The notes under the pieces: model-generated
Database searches by the model: none
Told to the model about the DNA's origin: nothing
The model's input: the letters and a program-made list of their open reading frames with translations, nothing else
Assembly (NCBI GenBank): GCA_902800495.1
Contig: CADCET010000003.1
Coordinates: 1-64,000 of the forward strand
Length of the DNA stretch: 64,000 bases
Reading direction: 5' to 3'
Origin: an uncultured Prevotellaceae bacterium
GTDB taxonomy: Bacteria > Bacteroidota > Bacteroidia > Bacteroidales > Bacteroidaceae
Shown: positions 26,849 to 35,942 of the stretch, piece after piece
How positions within the stretch are numbered: the stretch's first letter is position 1
Layout: each line of letters begins with the position of its first letter
Made by a program: the position numbers and the translations under genes

Positions 26849-26917
26849 TGACCTTTGCTTACGGTAAACCCGACCTTTGCTTACGGCAAAGGTCGGGTTT
26901 GCTTACGGCAAAGGTCA
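26849..26917. terminator. Near-palindromic bidirectional terminator between fcl and the WecB-like gene
   Basis: AACCCGACCTTTGC (26867-26880), loop TTACG and GCAAAGGTCGGGTT (26886-26899) form a perfect 14-bp stem. An outer pair, TGACCTTTGC and GCAAAGGTCA, extends the symmetry to 69 bp. It separates two converging genes. The unit CTTACGGCAAAGGTCGG recurs at 48460-48477, so it is a dispersed repeat as well. Confidence 0.7.
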
Positions 26918-26922
26918 GGGGC

Positions 26923-28002
26923 TCAGCCGAGGAGTATCTGGACGATGCGGTCGGCGGTACGGCCGTCCCAGCGGTCGGGAAGGGCTGTGGTTTTCCATTG
27001 GCCGCTGATGAGCTGCGAAAGGGCGGCACGGAGCTTTTCTACATCACCGCCAACGAGGACGTTGGAGCCCACGGTGACGGTCTCCTGATGCTCGGTATAG
27101 CTGTTGAGGGTGATGCAGGGCACGGCGTTGAAGGTGGCTTCCTCGGCTACGTTGCCCGAGTCGGTGACGATGCCGCGGGCGTTGGCCGTGAGCCATCCGA
27201 ACTCGAGATAGGGCAAGGAGTTCTGGATGAGGAACTTCGAGCCGGTGACCTGCAGTTCGGTGAGCAGGCGGACGACGACGCCCAATGCCTGGTCGCGCAG
27301 GGGTGCTACGATGGGCACGTCGCCGGTGGTGCTGATAAGTGTCTGCAACATCTGGCGCAGCTGCTGCTCGTCGGCCAGTAGTGCCTTGCGGTTGAGCGTC
27401 AGCACGAGATAGCTGCCGGGTTCGAATGGGAAGGCTGCCGGTGGCGTGAATCGTGGCAGGTTGAAGCGCAGCGAGTCCATCAGGATGTTGCCCACCATGT
27501 AGGTCTGCGACGACTCCGACTGCTGTTCGCGGGTGGCGACGCTGGTGGTCTTGATGCCTGCGGTAAAAAGATAGTCGGAGAGTGCGTCGATGACCAGGCG
27601 GTTGACCTCTTTCGGCATCGAGATGTCGAAGGAGCGCGTGCCGGCTACGAGGTGTGCCAGCTTCACGCCGCGCTTCTTGGCTGTGATGGCGGCGGCCATC
27701 GTCGAGGCCAGGTCGTCGACGACGATGACGACGTCGGCAGGATGCTCGTCCAAATAGCGGTCGAAGGCTCCCATGACCTGTGCCGTGATGTCGTTCAGGC
27801 TCTGGCTGCTGACGCCGAGGAACACGTCGGGTTGTGGCATCTGCAGGTCGTCGAACAACGACGGCTCGAGCGTCGGGTCGTCTTCACGGCCGGCGTAGAG
27901 CAACTCATACTCGCACCGGTCCGACTGTCGGATGGCGCGAACCAGCGGCGCCACCTTCACGAAGTTGGGACGGGCGCCAACGATGATACATATCTTCTTC
28001 AT
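26923..28002 (-). CDS. UDP-GlcNAc 2-epimerase-like protein with altered catalytic residues
   Basis: The 359-residue protein has the WecB fold: MKKICIIVGARPNFVKVAPL at the N-terminus, SFDISMPKEVNRLVIDALSD in the middle, and the UDP-binding GIVTDSGNVAEEATFNAVPC near residue 280. WecB-type enzymes interconvert UDP-GlcNAc and UDP-ManNAc. Several positions that are catalytic in E. coli WecB differ. HGD is VDD, the EAG Glu is Val (HLVAGTRS), and the THRxEN His is Asn (TLNRKALL). The MPxE Glu is kept. It may have another substrate or be non-catalytic. Its ATG overlaps the amylase stop (ATGA), so the two are co-translated. Confidence 0.8.
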   Translation of the reverse strand: MKKICIIVGARPNFVKVAPLVRAIRQSDRCEYELLYAGREDDPTLEPSLFDDLQMPQPDVFLGVSSQSLNDITAQVMGAFDRYLDEHPADVVIVVDDLASTMAAAITAKKRGVKLAHLVAGTRSFDISMPKEVNRLVIDALSDYLFTAGIKTTSVATREQQSESSQTYMVGNILMDSLRFNLPRFTPPAAFPFEPGSYLVLTLNRKALLADEQQLRQMLQTLISTTGDVPIVAPLRDQALGVVVRLLTELQVTGSKFLIQNSLPYLEFGWLTANARGIVTDSGNVAEEATFNAVPCITLNSYTEHQETVTVGSNVLVGGDVEKLRAALSQLISGQWKTTALPDRWDGRTADRIVQILLG

Positions 28003-29645
28003 TTCAGCTTATAGATGACGGCATTACGGGCGGGAACAACGACGCCGACGGCGGCATCGGCCTTCAGCGTCAGCTCGGTGGTCGAACCGCTGAGCAGGTC
28101 GGTAGCGGCATACGTCTTCTCGCGCAGCTGCAGATAGTCAAAGGCGTGGGCGGGAATACAGACGTTGACCGCGGCGTCGGCATCGTCGAAGTTGGCGACG
28201 ACGAGCAGGGTGCTGCTCTTCGACTTACGCAGGAACATATACTGGCGGTGATACTGCTGGTTCACGTACATCAGGTCGTACGTCAGACCCTCGCCGACGG
28301 CCTTCTCCTTGCGGGCAATGGTCAGCACCTTCTTGTACGTATCGTAGAGCGCCTGCTCCTCGTCCGTCAGCTGCTTCTTGGCGGCTCGCGTCAGGGTGTC
28401 GACCGACCAATAGTCGAAGATGGTCGTCCGGCCGTCGTGACCGCTGAAGCCCTCCTGGTCCATACCGCGCTCGCCGTACTCCTGTCCGGCGTAGAGCATG
28501 AAGGGGTTCTGCTGCATCAGGGCGTTGACCACAAGCGCGGGCACAGCCTTGCGGCCGTCGGCGGCAAAGAAGTCGCTGCCGATGCGCAGCTCGTCGTGGT
28601 TCTCGAGGAAGTAGAGCATGTGGTCGCGAATGTCGTCCGTCGACTGCCAGGCACCCGTGATGGCCTGCGTCGACTGCTGACCGCGGATAATCTGAAACAT
28701 CGTGTCGTACATGCCGACCTTGTCGTAGAGGTAGTCGAAGCCCGAGGCGATATAGTGGCGGTACTCGCCGGGGTTGTACACCTCGCCGATGAACAGCAGC
28801 CCGGGGAACTCAGCCTTCACCTTCGCGGTAGCATAGGCCCAGAACTCGGCAGGCACCATCTCGGCCATGTCGCAACGCACGCCGTCGATGCCCTTCGCAG
28901 CCCAGAACAGCAGGATGTCGGTCATCTTCTTCCACGTATCGGGCACGGGGTCGAAGTGACCCACGCGGCCGGCATAGTAGTCGACGCCGTAGTTCAGCTT
29001 CACCGTCTCGTACCAGTCGTTCTTACCGGGGGCGTTGTGGAAGCAGTCGTTGCCCGTAGCCTTCGCCGGCTCCTCCGTGTAGGGCTCATTCTCGCCGTGA
29101 TAGAGGTCGAAATAGGGGCTGAACCGCTGTCCGGGACAGTAATAGAAATTGTTCTGCGGGTCGAAGCCCATCGCGGGGTTGTCGCCAGCGCCTAAGTCCT
29201 CGACGCCGCGCGGCTTGCAGATGCTCTTGTACTGACGGGCCACGTGGTTGGGCACGAAGTCGATGACGACCTTCATGCCTGCCTTGTGCGTGCGCTCCAC
29301 CAACTGCTCAAACTCCTGCATACGCTTCTCGACGTCGACCGCCAGGTCGGGGTCTACGTCGTAGTAGTCGGTAATGGCGTAAGGCGAGCCTGCCCTACCC
29401 TTCACCACCGCCGGATGCTGGCGGGGAATGCCGTACTGGGTGTAGTCGGTCATCGTTGCGTGCCGGATGACGCCCGTGTACCAAATATGGCTCACGCCCA
29501 TCTGACTGATGCGCTTCAGCACAGCCGGCGTGAAGTCGTTCAACTTACCGCAGCCGTTCTCCTCGATCGTGCCGCCTTGTTTCCTCGTCTCGTTCTTATT
29601 ACCGTATAGACGGGTAAAAATCTGATAAATAACAATTTTTTCCAT
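27999..29645 (-). CDS. Cytoplasmic GH13 alpha-amylase-family enzyme
   Basis: The 548-residue protein lacks a signal peptide and should cleave or rearrange alpha-glucans in the cytoplasm. Start ATG 29645 gives MEKIVIYQIFTRLYGNKNE. The GH13 regions are present: VVIDFVPNHVARQ (near 127), GIDGVRCDMAE with nucleophile Asp about 259, FIGEVYNPG with acid/base Glu about 288, and ENHDELRI with the third Asp about 351. A C-terminal beta domain follows. The partner gene downstream encodes the WecB-like protein, an unusual pairing whose logic is not obvious. The promoter box lies only 10 bp upstream of the ATG. Confidence 0.92.
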   Translation of the reverse strand: MEKIVIYQIFTRLYGNKNETRKQGGTIEENGCGKLNDFTPAVLKRISQMGVSHIWYTGVIRHATMTDYTQYGIPRQHPAVVKGRAGSPYAITDYYDVDPDLAVDVEKRMQEFEQLVERTHKAGMKVVIDFVPNHVARQYKSICKPRGVEDLGAGDNPAMGFDPQNNFYYCPGQRFSPYFDLYHGENEPYTEEPAKATGNDCFHNAPGKNDWYETVKLNYGVDYYAGRVGHFDPVPDTWKKMTDILLFWAAKGIDGVRCDMAEMVPAEFWAYATAKVKAEFPGLLFIGEVYNPGEYRHYIASGFDYLYDKVGMYDTMFQIIRGQQSTQAITGAWQSTDDIRDHMLYFLENHDELRIGSDFFAADGRKAVPALVVNALMQQNPFMLYAGQEYGERGMDQEGFSGHDGRTTIFDYWSVDTLTRAAKKQLTDEEQALYDTYKKVLTIARKEKAVGEGLTYDLMYVNQQYHRQYMFLRKSKSSTLLVVANFDDADAAVNVCIPAHAFDYLQLREKTYAATDLLSGSTTELTLKADAAVGVVVPARNAVIYKLK

Positions 29646-29654
29646 ATCTGCCTG

Positions 29655-29662
29655 CAAAGATA
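29655..29662 (-). promoter_or_regulatory. Promoter -7 box TATCTTTG very close to the amylase start
   Basis: TATCTTTG on the minus strand ends 10 bp before ATG 29645, which predicts a 5' leader of only a few nucleotides. Confidence 0.55.
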
Positions 29663-29698
29663 GTGCAAATCGAATGAAATACCAAAAATAATTGGAAA

Positions 29699-30721
29699 TT
29701 ATTTCCTGAAACGTACGACCAACGGCAGGTGGTCGCTATAGCCGGGCTGATAGCGCATACCTTTGTATGTTCGGCGGGGACGATAGCCACCATAGAGGGT
29801 TTCCTCTTCCAACAGGAACTTGGGCGAGTGGATATAAACGCTGTCGACCAGGCTTTCCATTGCGCGTGAAGCCAAGACGTGGTCGATGCTGCCCCACTGG
29901 CCTTTGTAGCGATAAGTACCCTTGACGCCGTTCATGCCTCGGGCGTCCTTGGTAATGTTCCTGACGCGGTGGTGCTGACAGATGCGCTGTAACAGATGGC
30001 CGTCAGCCTCGTCGTTGAAATCGCCTGCTATCACGATGCGGGCATCAGATGAGACAGCATAAACAGAGTCGACGGCTCCGCACAGCCTTTGGGCAACAGC
30101 CAGACGGAACGGACGGCTACGGCGCTCGCCACCATAGCGGCTGGGGGCGTGAACGACGAAGACGTGGAGCGTGTCGTCACCAATCTGTTTTCCGGCAACA
30201 TACAGGATGTCGCGTGTAGGGCGCATTCCTTCGACAGGCTCTACCCTGATGCTGCGGTGACGAATGGGCTGGAACGAGAAAGGGTTATAGAGCAAGGCGA
30301 CGTCGATGCCTCGGCGGTCGGGCGAGGCAGTCATTAGGTAGTCGTAGTTAGCACCACGCAACAGCGAACGGCGCGTCAGGTCATGGATAACGCTGTCGTT
30401 CTCAACCTCGCACAAGGCTATCAAGTCGGGGATGCCGTCGTCGCAAGTGGAAAGCAGCTCTTGGGCGATGTTGCCGAGTTTCTGCCAATAGCGACGCTTG
30501 GTCCAATGGCGTGTGGCTTCGGGCAGATATTCCGTGTCATCCTTCCCATCATCGTGGCGGTAGTCGAAGAGGTTCTCGCAGTTCAATTCGACTAACGTCA
30601 ACGTCTGCGCAGCAGACGAATGAGGAATGAGGAATGAGAAATGAGAAATGATGATTACCATGCAAGTCCTTCCAGCCGACCGTATCACCCGCCGCCACAA
30701 ACCGCCTATAGAAGTAATCAT
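29699..30721 (-). CDS. Exported endonuclease/exonuclease/phosphatase-family protein
   Basis: The 340-residue protein has the EEP fold: VELNCENLFDYRHDDGKDD near residue 44, IALCEVEND (metal-binding Glu), DVALLYNP, VIAGDFNDEADG and a final YSDHLPLVV with the catalytic His. EEP proteins cut DNA, RNA or phosphoesters; this one cannot be assigned a substrate. The signal-like segment (ISHFSFLIPHSSAAQ) is partly encoded by a heptameric repeat (30618-30655). ATG 30721 is used here, but the ATG that begins MVIIISHFSFLIPH gives a more standard signal peptide. It follows nhaC by 5 nt. Confidence 0.85.
   Translation of the reverse strand: MITSIGGLWRRVIRSAGRTCMVIIISHFSFLIPHSSAAQTLTLVELNCENLFDYRHDDGKDDTEYLPEATRHWTKRRYWQKLGNIAQELLSTCDDGIPDLIALCEVENDSVIHDLTRRSLLRGANYDYLMTASPDRRGIDVALLYNPFSFQPIRHRSIRVEPVEGMRPTRDILYVAGKQIGDDTLHVFVVHAPSRYGGERRSRPFRLAVAQRLCGAVDSVYAVSSDARIVIAGDFNDEADGHLLQRICQHHRVRNITKDARGMNGVKGTYRYKGQWGSIDHVLASRAMESLVDSVYIHSPKFLLEEETLYGGYRPRRTYKGMRYQPGYSDHLPLVVRFRK
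30618..30655. repeat. Heptamer array encoding part of a signal peptide
   Basis: GAATGAG, GAATGAG, GAATGAG, AAATGAG, AAATGAT repeat with a 7-bp period. On the minus strand this reads as the hydrophobic ISHFSFLIPH segment of the EEP protein, so repeat DNA supplies the membrane-targeting core. Confidence 0.8.
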
Positions 30722-30755
30722 AATTTCTAATTCCTAATTCCTAATTTCTTGATTT
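30721..30755. repeat. Heptamer array at the nhaC 3' end
   Basis: TAATTTC, TAATTCC, TAATTCC, TAATTTC repeat with a 7-bp period. On the minus strand they encode the last NhaC residues (KLGIRN) and its stop codon. Confidence 0.75.
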
Positions 30756-32142
30756 TCCAACCTGTAGCAGCTACAACGATACTGGTTACAGGCGACAACA
30801 GATTGAAGAAACAGTAGGGCAGATAGGTTAGCGTAGCCACGCCGAGGACGGTGCTCTGCGTCAGTCCACAGGTGTTCCACGGCACGAGCACTGACGTCAC
30901 CGTGGCGCTATCCTCGCACGACCGGCTCAGCAGTCGCTGTTCATAGCCGCGCTCCTGGAACGTATCCTTGAACATAGAACTGGACAGCATGATTGACAGG
31001 TACTGGTCGGCCAGAACAATATTACACGTGACACCAAAGCCCACCGTCGAGGCAATAAGCGACGCCGTACCGCGAGCAAAGCGCAATACGAGGTGCATCA
31101 GGTCGCGCAGCTGTCCCGTTGCCGTCAGGGCGGCACCAAACGTCTGGGCACAGATGATGAGCCAGATGGTAGGCATCATTCCCGCCATACCGCTCGTATG
31201 AACCAGTTCGTCAAGCATCGGCACGCCTGTCGCTATGGCTGTAGCACCATAGCACACCTGCATCATACCCTTATACGAGGACAACAGGGCACCACCCGCA
31301 TCACCGGCTATCTGATGGACAAGGTGCGACTGTACCGTCAAAGCCACGAAGACAGCCAGCAGGATAGAGAAGAAGAGCACCACCATCGACGGCCACCGGC
31401 GGGCAATCATGATACCTGTCAACACGGGCACCAACAGGAGCCACGGCGAAATGACGAAGGTGTGCTGCAGGCCTTCCATAAACTCACCGACGGTACCCTG
31501 TCCCTCGACGGTCATCGTCAGACCGGCCACCAAGAAGATGGTCAGCGACAGGCAGAACGTTGGCACCGTGGTGTACATCATATAGCGGATATGGGTAAAA
31601 AGTGGTACGCCCGAGACGCTGGAGGCCAGCACCGTCGTATCGGAGAGCGGCGAGAGCTTGTCGCCGAAGTAAGCGCCGGTGATGATGGAGCCTGCTATCC
31701 AACCGTCGTCGAAGCCGTGAGCCTTGCCGATACCCATCAGCGCCACACCGATGGTGGCGACAGTCGTCCACGACGAGCCAATCATCAGACTGACCAGCGC
31801 GCAGAGCAGACTGCTGCTGACGAGGAAAATTTCTGGCCGCAGAATCTGCATACCATAATAAATCATCGTCGGCACGATGCCCGACACCATCCACGTACCG
31901 CCAATGGCACCTATCAACAACAGGATGATGACCGCAGGCGTACAGGTGGCTATCTTTGCTGTGATTTCCCGTTCCAACTCCTCCCACGTCACCCGCTTCG
32001 AGAAGTGGCCGATGAGCACGCTCACGGCAGAGGCCACTAACAGCGACACCTGAGAGGCACCGTCAAGCGTTGCGTTACCGAAGACGGCAACGCAACACGT
32101 GATAAGTGCAATGAGTACTATAAACGGGATAAAGCTTAGCAT
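30727..32142 (-). CDS. nhaC: Na+/H+ antiporter, NhaC family
   Basis: The 471-residue protein has about eleven hydrophobic segments and exchanges sodium for protons at the inner membrane. Start ATG 32142 gives MLSFIPFIVLIALITCCVAV; the open frame continues upstream but overlaps the transporter gene. Family-like features are GIGKAHGFDDGWIAGSIITG, AYFGDKLSPLSDTTVLAS and VLADQYLSIMLSSSMF with VPWNTCG near the end. The start overlaps the stop of the POT transporter gene by 7 nt, so they are coupled. The C-terminus is formed by a repeat array. Confidence 0.92.
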   Translation of the reverse strand: MLSFIPFIVLIALITCCVAVFGNATLDGASQVSLLVASAVSVLIGHFSKRVTWEELEREITAKIATCTPAVIILLLIGAIGGTWMVSGIVPTMIYYGMQILRPEIFLVSSSLLCALVSLMIGSSWTTVATIGVALMGIGKAHGFDDGWIAGSIITGAYFGDKLSPLSDTTVLASSVSGVPLFTHIRYMMYTTVPTFCLSLTIFLVAGLTMTVEGQGTVGEFMEGLQHTFVISPWLLLVPVLTGIMIARRWPSMVVLFFSILLAVFVALTVQSHLVHQIAGDAGGALLSSYKGMMQVCYGATAIATGVPMLDELVHTSGMAGMMPTIWLIICAQTFGAALTATGQLRDLMHLVLRFARGTASLIASTVGFGVTCNIVLADQYLSIMLSSSMFKDTFQERGYEQRLLSRSCEDSATVTSVLVPWNTCGLTQSTVLGVATLTYLPYCFFNLLSPVTSIVVAATGWKIKKLGIRN

Positions 32143-33665
32143 ACTTTCTCCAGTCGCTTCATGATAGAGAACATGAAGATGGCCGAGACAAGACAGAGGG
32201 CGATGAAGACAGTCCAAACAGCCCAGAGGGGAATGTTACCCCACAGGTAGCCACCCACGCCGACCAGCTTATTGCCGATGGCGGTAGCCACAAACCAACC
32301 GCCCATCATCAGACCCTTATACTTCGGGGGAGCCACCTTCGAGACGAACGAAATGCCCATCGGCGAGAGCAGCAGCTCAGCAAAGGTCAGAATAAGATAG
32401 GTATAGATCAGCAACTGCGGCGTCACGTCGGCCATGTGGACAGCCACCTCCTCACCATCGGGACCAACAGTGGTCTGAGGCATCGGCAGACCGAACGAAG
32501 CAACAGCCATCAGGCAGTAAGCCAGTCCGGCCACCACCATACCGTAGGCAATCTTACGCGGTGCGGAAGGCTCTTTGCCCTTCTTGGCTAACGCGCCGAA
32601 GATGGCCAAGGATACTGGCGTCAGCGCCACCACATAGAAGGGGTTGAACTGCTGGAAGATAGGCGCCGAGACGGCCACAATCTCCCCCTTGGTGGCATCG
32701 TACTGTAAGAACAAGAAAGCCAAGGATATCAGGATGAGCGTTGCCGACGCAGCCTTACCCTTGCCCGTCTTCGACTGGAACAGCGAGAAGAGGGCATAGA
32801 CGATAAAGATAATGCAGACAAGATTCCACACATTGAAGGCCATGCCCTCAACACCTGTAGAACTCTTAGCTGTAAACTCGTCGGCAAAATACGTCAGCGA
32901 CAGACCGTTCTGGTGGAAAGCCATCCAGAAGAAGATGACCACGGCAAAGACGAGACAGAGGGCTACGATACGGGCCTTCGTTTCTTCCTTCGACAGTTCC
33001 TCAACCTCAACCTGAGCGCCTGCCTTCTTCGTTCCGCCCTCCACGTGGCGGAAGGTGCCGCGGAAGATGTAGTAGATGGCAATCGACAGAATGAGCGACG
33101 CGCAAGCTACGGCAAAGGCGAAATGGTAAGAGTCGTTTACCGACGAGCCGAGGTTCTGCTGTGCCCACTCCATAATCTTCACGGCAGCCGTCGGAGCAAA
33201 CAGGGCACCGATGTTGATGGCCATGTAGAAAATAGAGAAGCCCGAGTCGCGCTGTCCAGCATACTTCGGGTCGTTGTAGAGGTCGCCCACCATCACCTGG
33301 AGGTTACCCTTGAACAAGCCCGTACCCAGCCCGATGAGCACCAGGGCAGCAAGCATGACGACCAGCGCCACCGTATCGCCTCCCAAGGGAACGGAGAGCA
33401 GCAGGTAGCCGGCAAACATAATCAGGATACCGATGGTCACCATGCGGCCAAAGCCAAAGCGGTCGGCCAGCCAGCCGCCCACGATGGGCAGGAAGTAGAC
33501 CAGCATTAAGAAGTCGCTGTAGATCTCGCCCGCCCAGCCAGCGTCGAGTCCGTAGTTAGCACGCAGAAAGAGTGCAAAGACGGCGAGCATCGTATAGTAA
33601 CCGAAACGCTCACCTGTGTTGGCCAATGCCAACGCATAAAGTCCTTTAGGTTGGTTTTCAAACAT
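32136..33665 (-). CDS. POT-family proton-dependent peptide transporter
   Basis: The 509-residue protein is an MFS transporter of the POT/PTR family for uptake of small peptides. It has the family start MFENQPKGLYALALANTGER with the ExxERFxYY proton-coupling motif (TGERFGYYTMLAVFALFL). DRFGFGRM, a GNLQVMVGDLY segment, FSIFYMAINIGALFAP, and about fourteen hydrophobic segments are seen. A hydrophilic loop (about 215-235) is rich in Lys/Glu. It lies 3 nt after the beta-barrel gene and overlaps nhaC. Confidence 0.94.
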   Translation of the reverse strand: MFENQPKGLYALALANTGERFGYYTMLAVFALFLRANYGLDAGWAGEIYSDFLMLVYFLPIVGGWLADRFGFGRMVTIGILIMFAGYLLLSVPLGGDTVALVVMLAALVLIGLGTGLFKGNLQVMVGDLYNDPKYAGQRDSGFSIFYMAINIGALFAPTAAVKIMEWAQQNLGSSVNDSYHFAFAVACASLILSIAIYYIFRGTFRHVEGGTKKAGAQVEVEELSKEETKARIVALCLVFAVVIFFWMAFHQNGLSLTYFADEFTAKSSTGVEGMAFNVWNLVCIIFIVYALFSLFQSKTGKGKAASATLILISLAFLFLQYDATKGEIVAVSAPIFQQFNPFYVVALTPVSLAIFGALAKKGKEPSAPRKIAYGMVVAGLAYCLMAVASFGLPMPQTTVGPDGEEVAVHMADVTPQLLIYTYLILTFAELLLSPMGISFVSKVAPPKYKGLMMGGWFVATAIGNKLVGVGGYLWGNIPLWAVWTVFIALCLVSAIFMFSIMKRLEKVC

Positions 33666-33668
33666 AAC

Positions 33669-34454
33669 TTATTTAATTTTAGGGTTTTTGCTTTGGATAA
33701 CATCCAACAGATAGGCGGCCTTGATATAGATGCCCTGATAGTTGGACTTGGCGAAATAGTCGCGCTTGGTGTTGCCGTAGACATTTCCCAAGCCGAAATA
33801 ATAACGCCCCTCTACCAGAAAGTGTCCTACGTGGCGCAACGACAGTTCCACACCCAATCCGGCAGCGATGCCATAGTCTAACTTGTTCTCGATAGGCTTG
33901 TGGTACATATTCGAGAAAGCAGTCTTACCGATGTCGGGGCCAGAGATGTGCGACACACGATCGCTTATATTGGGATTGTCCAAGTCGAAGTTGGCTTCGG
34001 TCTTCTCGTTGAGGTAAAAGCCTATCTGCGGACCTATCTGGAAAAAGGCTTGCAGTCCCTGGCGCTCACGTCCCCACCCTAACCGTGCGAAGAACGGAAC
34101 CTGAACGTAGTTGACGACACGCGAGTACTCCTCGGCCAAACCTGTCAGGTGATTGATGACCGGCTGGTCTTTGACGTCCCAGATGCGCTCCTTCCAGCCC
34201 ATCTGCGCATAGTTGACTTCAGCCACGAGAGAGCAGATACTCTTAAAATACTTCTCGCCATTATAGCGGAGGGTGATGCCGAAGGTCTTGCCTAACAGCT
34301 GGCTCTGAGGAACCTCTGGGGTAAAGGCGACGGTACTCAGCGTCACACCACCATTGACACCAACAGCAAACTCATTGCGATACTCACCAATCTGCGCCTT
34401 TACACAAACCCCACAGAGCAGTCCTGCCAGTAATAAGAGGATTCTATGTCTCAT
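33669..34454 (-). CDS. Outer-membrane beta-barrel protein, OMP_b-brl_2/PorT-like
   Basis: The 261-residue protein has a signal peptide (MRHRILLLLAGLLCGVCVKA, then Q). The mature start EYRNEFAVGVNGGVTLSTVA and the strands SLVAEVNYAQMGWKE, YVQVPFFARLGWGRER, FFQIGPQIGFYLNEKTEANF match small Bacteroidetes barrels of the PorT/OMP_b-brl_2 type. Some members support type IX secretion, but this cannot be claimed from sequence alone. It starts 2 nt after the LysM gene ends. Confidence 0.82.
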   Translation of the reverse strand: MRHRILLLLAGLLCGVCVKAQIGEYRNEFAVGVNGGVTLSTVAFTPEVPQSQLLGKTFGITLRYNGEKYFKSICSLVAEVNYAQMGWKERIWDVKDQPVINHLTGLAEEYSRVVNYVQVPFFARLGWGRERQGLQAFFQIGPQIGFYLNEKTEANFDLDNPNISDRVSHISGPDIGKTAFSNMYHKPIENKLDYGIAAGLGVELSLRHVGHFLVEGRYYFGLGNVYGNTKRDYFAKSNYQGIYIKAAYLLDVIQSKNPKIK

Positions 34455-34456
34455 AC

Positions 34457-35839
34457 TCAGAAGTTGATGATTTCCATACGGTGTTCGGGCAGATAATGCA
34501 CAAACACCATCGTATTATTCCGCAGTCCACCATTTCCTACGCGCTCAAACTTCAACGGCGTCTGAATCGGATCGTAGACCAGCAGTCCCGGGGCACCTGT
34601 AAAGTTATTACCAAAACGGCTAAACCCTTGCAGGAAGAACATGGCATGGTCGAAGCCCGTGATAGCGAAACGAGGTAACGACTGCATCATGTCCTGACGG
34701 AAGTGCGAGCGATACTTCTGCTGGAAGCGGAGCGTATTCGACGTCAGCGGCGTATAGTAGAATGTAGAGGGAATATAGGCGCTGTATTTATAGAAGTTTT
34801 CTAACTGCTGCTTGGTATACATCAGCCACTCGGTATAGCCGAGCAGGGTAATCTTCAGGCCGGAGTATGTCGCCGTCATACCGTTCAGCTTGGCCATAGC
34901 CACGTTCAGTTCCGGCGAACGGCTCGTATTCAGTATTACGATGTTGGGCATGGTCTTGCTGAAAGCTCTGGCAAAATTAGCCTCTGACGATTTCAGGTTG
35001 GTCAGTCCGTATTCAATACCTTTCGCATCGAGTCTCCGGCGCAATGCGAAGGTAAAACTGCCTTTCGTACTTGTGGAGTCGTTGCAGTCGATAAAGACAG
35101 GATGGTAATTAGCAAACCGCTTCATGAACTGCTCTATCACGGCCTCGTTGACGGTGTTGGTCGACTGATAAATCTGGAAGATGTTACGGTTTGTCTGCAA
35201 CTGCGGCGCATTGATGGAGAAAGGAATGACAAGACGAATGTCGTTCTCGGTGACAAACTCCGACAGCTGCGCCATCTGCTTGGAGTAAAGAGGGCCGATA
35301 ATCAGATCACACTGTCGGGCAGCCTTCTGACGCAAGATAGGTGAAATATCCTCATTGTCGGGCGTGTTCCACGCGTGGACATCCACCGAGATGCCCTGTT
35401 TCTTCAAGCTGTCGCAAGCCATCAGCACACCACGGTAGTACTCCACCATGCGGCGTCCGTCACCATTGGCATTGTGCAACGGTAGCATCACGCCCAGCCT
35501 GATAGGATCGCCCTTGCCACGCGACTTGGTAGTAACAGTCTTTGACTGAGCTGGCGTACTGACAGGTGCCGCAGCCGTCTCAGCATGACTTGTCTGCGAT
35601 TTAGGATAGGGTATGGCGATATAGCTGTCCTTCTTCAGCTCGTAGCCAGGCGTATTCATCTCCGGATTGGCTTCTATCAGTTCTTGTATCGTCAGCCCAT
35701 ATTGGCGGGCAATGCCGAAGATGGTTTCCTTCTTTTTCACCTTGTGAATCTCACGAAACTTCTGTGTCTGGCAGAAAGCCGTTTCTGTCGAGAAAACCAT
35801 CAAAAAGCACAATAAAGCACAATTAAATATACGTTTCAT
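34457..35839 (-). CDS. LysM plus periplasmic-binding-domain protein
   Basis: The 460-residue protein has a signal peptide (CALLCFLMVFSTETAFCQ) and one LysM peptidoglycan-binding domain at about residues 30-77 (HKVKKKETIFGIARQYGLTI, ELIEANPEMN). An Ala/Thr/Lys linker leads to a type 1 periplasmic-binding fold from residue 115 on (IRLGVMLPLHNANGDGRRMV, CDLIIGPLYSKQMAQLSEFV). It is probably anchored to the cell wall in the periplasm and may sense or hold a ligand; no transporter partner is adjacent. It heads the five-gene run down to the EEP gene. Confidence 0.88.
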   Translation of the reverse strand: MKRIFNCALLCFLMVFSTETAFCQTQKFREIHKVKKKETIFGIARQYGLTIQELIEANPEMNTPGYELKKDSYIAIPYPKSQTSHAETAAAPVSTPAQSKTVTTKSRGKGDPIRLGVMLPLHNANGDGRRMVEYYRGVLMACDSLKKQGISVDVHAWNTPDNEDISPILRQKAARQCDLIIGPLYSKQMAQLSEFVTENDIRLVIPFSINAPQLQTNRNIFQIYQSTNTVNEAVIEQFMKRFANYHPVFIDCNDSTSTKGSFTFALRRRLDAKGIEYGLTNLKSSEANFARAFSKTMPNIVILNTSRSPELNVAMAKLNGMTATYSGLKITLLGYTEWLMYTKQQLENFYKYSAYIPSTFYYTPLTSNTLRFQQKYRSHFRQDMMQSLPRFAITGFDHAMFFLQGFSRFGNNFTGAPGLLVYDPIQTPLKFERVGNGGLRNNTMVFVHYLPEHRMEIINF

Positions 35840-35864
35840 TTGTCAATTTTCTGTTTTAACGCTG

Positions 35865-35922
35865 CAAAATTACAAAAAAAGCGCGGCACTTTCAACCTTT
35901 TTCATTATTTTTTGTATCTTTG
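35865..35922. promoter_or_regulatory. Divergent promoters of the LysM operon and the CHU_C gene
   Basis: TAATTTTG on the minus strand (35865-35872) lies 26 bp before ATG 35839. TATCTTTG on the plus strand (35915-35922) lies 21 bp before ATG 35943. Confidence 0.55.
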
Positions 35923-35942
35923 CCACCAAATTCAATGGCAAC

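Noticed and set aside
28146..29195. 349-codon plus-strand open frame opposite the amylase
   Set aside because: The amylase frame has all GH13 catalytic motifs. The opposite frame shows only shadow composition.
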